The position numbers were made by a program, and so were the translations under genes. From positions 2,294,001 to 2,358,000 of the forward strand of contig NZ_CP094972.1 in the NCBI RefSeq assembly GCF_025985425.1: DNA of 64,000 nt, read 5' to 3'. Positions 56,782 through 64,000 of the stretch are shown here, piece by piece; the first letter of the stretch is position 1, and every line of letters begins with the position of its first letter. Source of the DNA: Entomomonas sp. E2T0. GTDB lineage: Bacteria; Pseudomonadota; Gammaproteobacteria; Pseudomonadales; Pseudomonadaceae. The notes under the pieces are model-generated. The model was not told the DNA's origin. It was given only the letters and a program-made list of their open reading frames with translations, and did no database searches.

Positions 56782-57864
56782 ATGAGTAAGAAAATTTTAG
56801 TACTACCAGGTGATGGTATTGGTCCAGAAATCGTTGCTGAAGCGGTTAAAGTATTAGATGTTATTAATGATAAATATAACTTAGGTTTTGAGTTAACAGA
56901 AGATGCTATTGGTGGTGCGGCTGTCGATAAATATGGTGTTCCGTTAGCTGACTCAACCTTAGCGACTGCTCGTGAAGTAGATGCTGTGTTATTAGGTTCT
57001 GTAGGTGGCCCTAAATGGGATACTATTGAGCGTAGCATTCGCCCTGAAAAAGGTTTATTAAAAATTCGTTCTGAACTAGGGCTATTTGCTAACTTACGTC
57101 CTGCTATTTTGTATCCTCAATTGGCAGATGCTTCTAGTTTAAAAGCTGAGTTTGTAGCTGGGTTAGATATCTTAATTGTCCGTGAGCTAACGGGCGGTAT
57201 CTATTTTGGTGAGCCAAGAGGTATCCGCACTTTAGAGAATGGCGAACGTCAAGGTTATAACACCTTACCTTATCGTGAGAGTGAAATAGAGCGTATTGCT
57301 AGAGTGGGCTTTGAAATGGCGCAATTACGTAATAAAAAGCTTTGTTCTGTGGATAAGGCCAATGTAATGGAAGCTAGCCAATTATGGCGTGAAGTCGTTA
57401 ATAATATTGCTAAGGACTATCCAGATGTAGAGTTATCGCATATGTATGTAGATAATGCAGCTATGCAACTGGTACGTTTACCTAAACAATTTGATGTGAT
57501 CGTAACAGAAAATATGTTTGGTGATATTTTATCTGATCAGGCTTCAATGTTAACGGGTTCTATTGGTATGCTCCCTTCTGCTTCATTAGATGCCAATGGT
57601 AAGGGTATGTATGAGCCTAGCCATGGTTCAGCACCAGATATTGCTGGAAAAAATATTGCTAACCCATTGGCAACTATCTTGTCCGTCGCTATGATGTTGC
57701 GTTATACCTTTAAGCACACTGAATCAGCTAACTTAATTGAAAAAGCAGTAGGTTTGACTTTAGACAAAAATTTGCGAACTGCTGATATTATGTCTATAGG
57801 ATGTGATAAAGTATCTACTTCAGAAATGGGTAATGCAGTTGTTGCAGAGTTAAAGAAGTTGTAA
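56782..57864 (+). CDS. leuB: 3-isopropylmalate dehydrogenase
   Basis: 360 residues. [19 protein letters not shown]-terminus, the [13 protein letters not shown] loop (~135-147), metal-binding [20 protein letters not shown] and [17 protein letters not shown] for NAD. It oxidises 3-isopropylmalate in leucine synthesis. Confidence 0.97.
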   Translation: MSKKILVLPGDGIGPEIVAEAVKVLDVINDKYNLGFELTEDAIGGAAVDKYGVPLADSTLATAREVDAVLLGSVGGPKWDTIERSIRPEKGLLKIRSELGLFANLRPAILYPQLADASSLKAEFVAGLDILIVRELTGGIYFGEPRGIRTLENGERQGYNTLPYRESEIERIARVGFEMAQLRNKKLCSVDKANVMEASQLWREVVNNIAKDYPDVELSHMYVDNAAMQLVRLPKQFDVIVTENMFGDILSDQASMLTGSIGMLPSASLDANGKGMYEPSHGSAPDIAGKNIANPLATILSVAMMLRYTFKHTESANLIEKAVGLTLDKNLRTADIMSIGCDKVSTSEMGNAVVAELKKL

Positions 57865-57918
57865 TTTGTTAGTCACTGGGGCATTAATGCACTAAGTATT
57901 TAGAGGAAACAATATTAT

Positions 57919-59031
57919 ATGATGCGCGTAGGTTTAATTGGTTGGCGTGGAATGGTTGGTTCGGTCCTTATGCAACGTATGCAAGAGGAAATGGATTTTA
58001 ATCTTATTGAGCCTGTATTTTTTACCACTTCTAATGTGGGTGGTGCAGCGCCTTCTATTGGTAAAACAGTAGATCCATTGAAAGATGCTTATGATATTGA
58101 TGAGCTAAAAACATTAGATGCCATTATTACTTGCCAAGGTGGTGATTACACGACTGAAATTTTCCCTAAATTACGTAGTGCAGGTTGGCAAGGTTACTGG
58201 ATTGATGCAGCTTCCACGTTAAGAATGGAAGATGACTCTGTAATTGTGCTTGATCCTGTAAACCGTAAAGTGATTGACCAAGCATTAGATGCGGGTAAAA
58301 AAGATTTTATTGGTGGTAATTGCACTGTTAGCTTAATGTTGATGGCGTTAGGTGGTTTATTTGAAGCTGGCCTTGTGGAGTGGATGAGTGCGATGACTTA
58401 TCAGGCTGCATCAGGTGCTGGTGCGCAAAATATGCGTGAATTAATCAAACAAATGGGTGTTATTAATGATTCAGTAGCAGATGAATTAGCTAACCCTGCT
58501 AGCGCTATTTTAGAAATTGATCGCAAAGTGGCAGCTACTCAACGCAGTGCGAGTTTTCCAGATGAACACTTTGGAGTGCCTTTAGCAGGTAGTTTAATCC
58601 CTTGGATTGATAAAGAACTAGCTAGTGGTCAAAGTCGTGAAGAGTGGAAAGCACAAGTTGAAACGAATAAAATTTTAGGTCGCTCTAAAAATCCAATACT
58701 TATTGATGGTATTTGTGTACGTATTGGTGCAATGCGCTGCCATAGTCAAGCATTAACAATTAAATTAAATAAAGATGTACCTATGGAAGACATTGAAAGC
58801 ATGATAAAAAATCATAATGATTGGGTGAAGTTAGTACCTAACCATCGTGAAATTAGTATGCAAGATTTAACGCCTACTGCGGTAACTGGTACTTTGACTG
58901 TCCCTGTTGGTAGATTACGTAAGTTAAATATGGGATCACAATATTTAGGTGCCTTTACTGTAGGGGATCAGTTGCTATGGGGGGCAGCTGAGCCATTGCG
59001 TCGTATGTTACGTATATTATTAGAACGTTAG
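57919..59031 (+). CDS. asd: Aspartate-semialdehyde dehydrogenase
   Basis: 370 residues. NADP loop [17 protein letters not shown], active-site Cys in [14 protein letters not shown] (~134), and catalytic His in [17 protein letters not shown] (~275). It follows LysC in the aspartate pathway. ATG 57919 or the second ATG at 57922; SD sequence AGAGGAAACAA. Ends before a strong terminator. Confidence 0.96.
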   Translation: MMRVGLIGWRGMVGSVLMQRMQEEMDFNLIEPVFFTTSNVGGAAPSIGKTVDPLKDAYDIDELKTLDAIITCQGGDYTTEIFPKLRSAGWQGYWIDAASTLRMEDDSVIVLDPVNRKVIDQALDAGKKDFIGGNCTVSLMLMALGGLFEAGLVEWMSAMTYQAASGAGAQNMRELIKQMGVINDSVADELANPASAILEIDRKVAATQRSASFPDEHFGVPLAGSLIPWIDKELASGQSREEWKAQVETNKILGRSKNPILIDGICVRIGAMRCHSQALTIKLNKDVPMEDIESMIKNHNDWVKLVPNHREISMQDLTPTAVTGTLTVPVGRLRKLNMGSQYLGAFTVGDQLLWGAAEPLRRMLRILLER

Positions 59032-59043
59032 TAATACTTATAC

Positions 59044-59098
59044 TACCCATATACATTTATTAGGTTTTCTAACAAGATGTATATGGGTATATTTTTTT
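59044..59098 (+). terminator. Intrinsic terminator after asd
   Basis: Perfect 13-bp stem TACCCATATACAT / ATGTATATGGGTA with a long T-run, ending the leu-asd unit. Confidence 0.85.
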
Positions 59099-59402
59099 AA
59101 ATTTATATATAAAATGATCTTAAGCATATTATTATTAAGTTACAGTTAAGCTTTTTATAGTATTTTCTTATTATATAAGACTTCTAATTCTTCTTTGAGT
59201 AGGATTAATCTATTACTATTTTAAATGGCAAATTAAGAGTATTATCTAGATTAATAACAATGAAGGATTGTATTTAAAAACTTTTTTAAAAATGATAAAT
59301 AATCATATTACTTATGATTATAATCTATGGCATAATTTATAATTATTATAAGAGTAGTTTTATACATCATTATTTGAGTATAAATGAGGAGTTGAGTGTT
59401 CA
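59099..59402. other. AT-rich intergenic region
   Basis: 304 bp of extremely AT-rich DNA between the asd terminator and the 59403 gene; no gene or clear motif seen apart from presumed promoter elements. Confidence 0.5.
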
Positions 59403-59870
59403 ATGTCGTATGTTGAGAATTGGAAGCAACAAGGGGTTATTTCGCTGTGGCGATATCAGTATCCTGATGACATTCACTACCCAAATTGGCACATAACAGC
59501 AGATGATATAGGTTGCCTCTCATTAATGTTATTGCTTAAAGCATTTGAAAAAGACCAAAAAATTAATCATAAAACGATTACCATTACTGCACCTAGTAAT
59601 GAAATATTAGGTATTCCCAATAATAGAGTAGGTGTTGCCAAGTGGATTGCACCTAAAGAATGGCATATAAGTTTTTGTAAACAGTCTGAGAAATGGGAGT
59701 TTTCGGCTGGATTAGAGCCCGCTACATTAACAATTGGTAAAAATTGGCTTAGTGAAATTAGATGGGCTATTGATGGTATAATGACCGGAGAAAGTAATAG
59801 TTGGGTGGGTATCAACGATGGTAAAGAAGAAGTGTTATGGTATTGGAGGTACCCCAAAGCTAAAAAGTAA
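59403..59870 (+). CDS. Hypothetical protein upstream of the multicopper oxidase
   Basis: 155 residues: tryptophan-rich (MSYVENWKQQGVISLWRYQY..., WIAPKEWHISF, EVLWYWRYPK), no signal peptide, no membrane segment, no domain I recognise. The SD sequence is weak (GAGGAG 15 bp upstream of ATG). It lies 19 bp before the multicopper oxidase and is probably co-transcribed, but a link to copper handling is only inference. Confidence 0.6.
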   Translation: MSYVENWKQQGVISLWRYQYPDDIHYPNWHITADDIGCLSLMLLLKAFEKDQKINHKTITITAPSNEILGIPNNRVGVAKWIAPKEWHISFCKQSEKWEFSAGLEPATLTIGKNWLSEIRWAIDGIMTGESNSWVGINDGKEEVLWYWRYPKAKK

Positions 59871-59889
59871 CTAGTAAAAAGAGACCTTT

Positions 59890-61389
59890 ATGCCGAATCA
59901 AAAACTAGTAAAAAAATTAAGTTATTTATTTATTTTTACTCTATCAAGTTCAATCAGTTTTGCTCAGCAACATAATCATCATACTTCTCATCAGGATCAT
60001 AGCCAACATGCGGATATGGTGATGACTTCAAGTAATGAAGAATTATTATCAACAGATTTAATGCTAAAAGGGCAACCCTTACAACCATTACCCGTATTGA
60101 CTAATAAGAGTAAACAACAGGGTGTGTTTCAGACGGATTTAATGATTATGCCAACCAAGGTTGAGCTAATCCCTAATAAACCTACAACTTTTTGGTTGTA
60201 TGAGCAGAAGATTTTACCTGTCATTGATGTAATGGCAGGAACAACAGTAAAAGTTGCTATACAAAACCATTTACCCCAAGGAACAACTGTTCATTGGCAT
60301 GGTTTACCTGTATCACCACAAGTGGATGGCAATCCTCAACACCCCATTGAAGTAGGTGATACAAGAAATATTGAATTTACTTTGCCAAAAGATTTTTCTG
60401 GTACTTATTGGTTCCATCCACATCCTCATGAGTATACTGCTGAACAGGTTTATAGAGGGTTAGCAGGTGCATTTATTGTGCGAGATCCTAATGACCCATT
60501 AAAAGCTATTCCAGAGCAAAATCTGTTTTTCTCTGATTTGAAATTAGATAAAAAAGGACAAATTGCTAGCAATACTATGTTGGATTGGATGAATGGTCGA
60601 GAAGGGCAGTTTCAGTTAATTAATGGCCAATATCAGCCTGTGATCAGTTTAGAAGGTACACAGCGTTGGAGAATTTGGAATGGTAATTCTGCACGCTATT
60701 TGAAGTTATCATTTCCTGAAGATCAAGTAGAGGCTTATCAAGTTGCTAGTGATGGTGGCTTATTAGAAAAGCCACAAGCCATTACTAGTATACTTTTAAC
60801 ACCGGGTGAGCGAGCAGAAATAGTATTAACACCTAAAAAGCAAGGTGATTTTACATTAACTGCTTTGGCCTATGATCGTGGTAAAATGGGTAATGTTGCT
60901 AAAGAGCAAGATTTACCTTTAGCTCAAGTAAAAATGCAGCTTAAAGATAAAATACTATTACCAGAAAAATTAAAAGATATTGCTGATGCGGCTAAATCTG
61001 CTGTAACTTATAAAGTTGAGTTTACTGAGGTAAATAATCCTAACTCACCAGCAGGCGTGGATTTCTTAGTTAATGGTAAAAAGCATGACTTAAAGCGTGT
61101 TGATTTCACTATCAAGTCAGGTGAAGTACAAGAGTGGGAGATTTTTAATAACTCCCATATGGATCACTCCTTCCATTTACATGGTCCTCAATTCCAAGTA
61201 AAAGAATATGAGTTAGCGGGTAAAGTAACTAAACCATTATTTAAAGAGCTAAAAGATACTATCAATCTAAAACCTTATGAGAAAGCGCGCATTGTGTTTG
61301 TAGATTATGATAAAGGTTTAAGAATGTATCATTGTCATATTCTAGAGCATGAAACATTAGGAATGATGGGGCAAGTCGAAATAAAATAA
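59890..61389 (+). CDS. Multicopper oxidase
   Basis: 499 residues: signal peptide (~1-25, cleavage after SFA-Q) followed by a histidine-rich linker (QQHNHHTSHQDHSQHADM). Three cupredoxin domains. Copper motifs HWHGLPVSPQVDG, HPHPHEYTAEQ (with YWF), HSFHLHGPQF, and MYHCHILEHETLGMM give the T1/T2/T3 sites. It resembles CueO/bilirubin-oxidase-like enzymes without a long Met-rich insert. Probably periplasmic oxidation of Cu(I) or phenols; substrate inferred. Confidence 0.93.
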   Translation: MPNQKLVKKLSYLFIFTLSSSISFAQQHNHHTSHQDHSQHADMVMTSSNEELLSTDLMLKGQPLQPLPVLTNKSKQQGVFQTDLMIMPTKVELIPNKPTTFWLYEQKILPVIDVMAGTTVKVAIQNHLPQGTTVHWHGLPVSPQVDGNPQHPIEVGDTRNIEFTLPKDFSGTYWFHPHPHEYTAEQVYRGLAGAFIVRDPNDPLKAIPEQNLFFSDLKLDKKGQIASNTMLDWMNGREGQFQLINGQYQPVISLEGTQRWRIWNGNSARYLKLSFPEDQVEAYQVASDGGLLEKPQAITSILLTPGERAEIVLTPKKQGDFTLTALAYDRGKMGNVAKEQDLPLAQVKMQLKDKILLPEKLKDIADAAKSAVTYKVEFTEVNNPNSPAGVDFLVNGKKHDLKRVDFTIKSGEVQEWEIFNNSHMDHSFHLHGPQFQVKEYELAGKVTKPLFKELKDTINLKPYEKARIVFVDYDKGLRMYHCHILEHETLGMMGQVEIK

Positions 61390-61415
61390 TGTATTGATCA
61401 ATAAGTCTATTTAAC

Positions 61416-61450
61416 TAGCCTAGTTTGTTATAGCAACTAGGCTATTTTTT
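61416..61450 (+). terminator. Intrinsic terminator after the multicopper oxidase
   Basis: Stem TAGCCTAGTT / AACTAGGCTA with a T-run, 27 bp past the stop. Confidence 0.85.
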
Positions 61451-61675
61451 ATAGTTGTTAGTATTGAATTTGGTTGTTTCTCAGTAACATGGTAGCTTTT
61501 GGCAACATTTGTCGACATTATCAAGAGCTGGTTAATATGACTAATATCTAATATACATGTTTTTAAAAATACTTAAATTAGCATAGATATAGACTAATTT
61601 ATTATTTTGGAGGCATAAAAGTGCATATAAAGATTATAACTTTAAAAGCTACCTTAATTAGGTAGGCTGTTATTT

Positions 61676-63253
61676 ATGCATTTGATGCATCATTTTTTAC
61701 TAAAGGCTCGCTATTCCAATACAGCTCTTGCTGTTATTGCGATATTGGTATTTCTATTAGTTGTATTATTGTCTGAGTTTTATAACTATTATCGTATTAA
61801 TGAGAACTATAGAAAACAGATTGTATTCGAATCAAACCGTGTAATTGATAAACTTAATTATGTTTTTGATGAAGCGAATAAAATTACACACAATATAATA
61901 GGAATGAAAGATATTCCTTGTAAGTTGGAAGAGTATAGTTTTAAAAAGTTAGTGGCTACAAGTAATGTAATTAGATCTGCAACATTAACACATAATGATG
62001 TTATCTATTGTTCGTCTATCTATGAATTAATTCAAAAAAATTATGTTAATCTGAAGCGTTATCTACAAGAACCTCTTAATTTATTTGAGTCCAATCATTT
62101 GACTCCGAATACTCCCGTTATTAGTTATAGTATTAGAGATGGAGATTGGGGAGCGTTTGTTGGAATTCATGGTAAAGTAATAGCAGATATCTTACAGACA
62201 TCTGAATTTCAAAAAGAAAGTTTTATTATTATTAATAATAAGTTGATAGGTGCAGATAATACTGTATCAGTAATTGAAGATTCTAAAGTGCAGGAATGGC
62301 TGGGTTTTCATTCTAATAAATATCCGTTTAAAGTTATGGTAAATTATATTGCTATCAAAAGTAATTACCAAACTATTCAATCTTTTATTATATTAACAAT
62401 AGCATTGTTAATATTGGGCATTATTGTACTTCTTTATATAGCAATGACTGCAGCCAAGCGAGAGTTCAAACGGGCTATTTTAGACAATGAGTTGGTTCCT
62501 TATTATCAATTAATTATTTCTACAGCGGACTATCGATGGCATGGCCTTGAAGTACTAACAAGGTGGCAACACCCAAAACATGGTTTAATTACACCCAATA
62601 AATTTATTGGTTTAGCGGAGCGTACTAAACTTATTATTCCTATGACAAAAGGCCTTATGGAAAGAGTAGCAAATGAATTAACGCCTTATGTTTTTTCTCT
62701 CCCTAAACCATTTTATGTTAGTTTCAATATTCATGCTTCTCATCTAGATGATCCCGATTTATTAACTGACTGCCAACAGTTTTTAGCTAGATTTCCAGCT
62801 GATACAATCAAACTAGTATTAGAATTAACTGAAGGTCAATTTGTTAAATCATCTGATAAATTAGACAAATTAATAGATAAATTTCATGAAATAGGTGTTT
62901 CTATCTCAATAGATGACTTTGGAACAGGCTATTCTAATTTGGGGTATTTGCAGAAATATAAAATTGATAATTTAAAAATTGATAGAATGTTTGTATCAAC
63001 TATTTATAAAAAATATTCAGCTACTTATTTGCTTGATACCATTATTAGTTTAGCTAAAAATATGGAGATGGATATTGTAGCAGAAGGTGTTGAAACAGTA
63101 GACCAATTATATTATTTGAGTAATCAAGGGGTAGAGTATATTCAGGGGTTTTTATTTAGTAGACCTTCACCTATAGAATATACAATTAAATCCTTGCTTA
63201 AACCTTATAATGCTCCTTTGCCATATCAACAGTTTTCAATGTTTAGTGAGTAG
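61676..63253 (+). CDS. CSS-domain cyclic-di-GMP phosphodiesterase (EAL)
   Basis: 525 residues. A membrane segment (~20-38), a periplasmic CSS-motif domain with DIPCKLEEY and VIYCSSIYEL cysteines, a second membrane segment (~235-255), and an EAL domain. The EAL has GLEVLTRWQHP, FNIHASHL, LELTEGQ, IDDFGTGYSNLGYLQ and AEGVET, i.e. the metal and catalytic residues. The periplasmic disulphide probably controls activity by redox, as in PdeB-like proteins. It degrades c-di-GMP and favours motility over biofilm. Confidence 0.93.
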   Translation: MHLMHHFLLKARYSNTALAVIAILVFLLVVLLSEFYNYYRINENYRKQIVFESNRVIDKLNYVFDEANKITHNIIGMKDIPCKLEEYSFKKLVATSNVIRSATLTHNDVIYCSSIYELIQKNYVNLKRYLQEPLNLFESNHLTPNTPVISYSIRDGDWGAFVGIHGKVIADILQTSEFQKESFIIINNKLIGADNTVSVIEDSKVQEWLGFHSNKYPFKVMVNYIAIKSNYQTIQSFIILTIALLILGIIVLLYIAMTAAKREFKRAILDNELVPYYQLIISTADYRWHGLEVLTRWQHPKHGLITPNKFIGLAERTKLIIPMTKGLMERVANELTPYVFSLPKPFYVSFNIHASHLDDPDLLTDCQQFLARFPADTIKLVLELTEGQFVKSSDKLDKLIDKFHEIGVSISIDDFGTGYSNLGYLQKYKIDNLKIDRMFVSTIYKKYSATYLLDTIISLAKNMEMDIVAEGVETVDQLYYLSNQGVEYIQGFLFSRPSPIEYTIKSLLKPYNAPLPYQQFSMFSE

Positions 63254-63276
63254 CTTGTCACTTGTAAACAGTAAAA

Positions 63277-64000
63277 TCATTGTACGGGTAAGAAAGTTAA
63301 GAATAGCAAATTATGTACATAGTTGGTGCCAACACGTCGATAACGTTCATCTAGCATAGCTGAAACTAAATCTAAGCGAGCAGTTATTTTGGCTAGTTCA
63401 ATGGCAAAACTTAAATTATAGCCTGTAGCAGATATCTCATTAGAGATAAGCAATGGTTTACCATCTAAACTTTTACGTTGTTTAAGCATCCATTGGGCAA
63501 TTTCTACATTACGAGCAGCATTAAATATATGTTCAGCATCAACAACATCAGACAAATAAAATTTTGTATGGTCGCCATGGGCAACAATAATCATTGTAGC
63601 CAAACCATAAATTAAAGCACCTGCTCGGTCACCTGTATAATTTGGATCTAGGGCAACATACAGTGCATCAATACTTGTTTTATTATCTAGGCCTGGTAGA
63701 AATTTATCATGTTCTATAGCATCAAATACTACTTTTCTAGCCTGCTCTAAGGAGTTGGCTGTTTTTCGCCATTCTTGAGGGTTGCGTTTATAAAATTTTT
63801 CTAATAAAACATAAAGGGCATGCAAGTTATTACGCATGGCTATAGTAGTTACACGGTTAGCATCTGTTTGTAATAATTCACCAGCAGCTACATTACTATG
63901 GTTGGTAACAATTTCTTGTCGATCAAGATCAGCATCACTGAAATTAGTTTGACAGGCCGTTAAAGCTAGTAAAAACATTACTATAAAAGGATACTGGATA
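63277..64000 (-). CDS. Lipoprotein, 5' end outside window
   Basis: The frame is open to the right window edge (..QYPFIVMFLLALTACQTNFS), so the true start is beyond 64000; the apparent ATG at 63978 lies inside the signal peptide. Lipobox LTAC. The mature ~225 residues are helical (LHALYVLLEKFYKRNPQEWR, SIDALYVALDPNYTGDRAGA, FNAARNVEIAQWMLKQR). No known domain; conserved-type membrane-anchored protein of unknown function. Convergent with the EAL gene, 23 bp apart. Confidence 0.65.
   Translation of the reverse strand, partial: IQYPFIVMFLLALTACQTNFSDADLDRQEIVTNHSNVAAGELLQTDANRVTTIAMRNNLHALYVLLEKFYKRNPQEWRKTANSLEQARKVVFDAIEHDKFLPGLDNKTSIDALYVALDPNYTGDRAGALIYGLATMIIVAHGDHTKFYLSDVVDAEHIFNAARNVEIAQWMLKQRKSLDGKPLLISNEISATGYNLSFAIELAKITARLDLVSAMLDERYRRVGTNYVHNLLFLTFLPVQ

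Overview
The window is AT-rich chromosomal DNA from a gammaproteobacterium related to Pseudomonadaceae. Several gene orders are typical of pseudomonads: lpoA-yraN-diaA-dolP, rpsU-dnaG-rpoD-tRNA(CAU), alaS-lysC-csrA-tRNA-Ser, leuC-leuD-methyltransferase-leuB-asd, and the DUF2868/DUF3482 pair. Together with the low GC, this points to a reduced-GC relative such as an insect-associated Entomomonas-like lineage. The genus is inference from gene order and base composition, not from any search.

Layout. 1-0.8 kb: the 3' end of an RTX-type secreted repeat protein. 0.8-9.7 kb: small hypotheticals, an AhpD-like protein, the DUF2868/GTPase pair, a YjhP-like methyltransferase, a GltP-type symporter, an LrgA/LrgB pair and a periplasmic protein. 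10-13.7 kb: metH. 13.8-28.6 kb: core genes, namely yceI, a DksA-type zinc finger protein, the cell-envelope cluster dolP-diaA-yraN-lpoA, two DMT transporters, a HAD hydrolase, rnt, pyrC, prmB, rpsU, dnaG and rpoD, followed by a tRNA with anticodon CAU.

28.7-43.4 kb: a decayed prophage beside that tRNA. The leftward arm carries integrase, DUF4224, a LuxR-type HTH protein, a C5 DNA methyltransferase, a lipoprotein and a YqaJ exonuclease. The rightward arm carries a truncated DnaB-like helicase, ninB, DUF1364, a truncated RuvC-like chimera, two small stand-alone cassettes, holin, a broken endolysin, Rz/Rz1, a broken terminase, a portal and a minor head fragment. No repressor/Cro region and no capsid or tail genes remain. 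Short frameshifts and nonsense codons hit several phage genes, while the flanking chromosomal genes I read are open. The element stops against an IS481-family insertion sequence at 43.4-44.6 kb.

44.6-47.4 kb: a gene-poor stretch with a small pseudogene, small ORFs, a coiled-coil periplasmic protein, a heme-oxygenase-fold protein and tRNA-Arg(CCU). 47.4-52.5 kb: a candidate small RNA, then alaS, lysC, csrA and tRNA-Ser(GCU). 53-59 kb: an acetyltransferase, leucine biosynthesis genes and asd. 59.4-64 kb: a hypothetical gene, a multicopper oxidase, a CSS-EAL c-di-GMP phosphodiesterase and a lipoprotein running off the right edge.

The most interesting signals are in the prophage: the deleted immunity switch, two tandem cassettes with matching leaders and terminators, a reverse-strand membrane gene between lysis and packaging, a RuvC/coiled-coil chimera, and a diverged repeat of about 100 bp at both ends. 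The other strong candidate is an sRNA-like transcription unit upstream of alaS. I did not find a complete, clearly new multi-gene defence or metabolic system.
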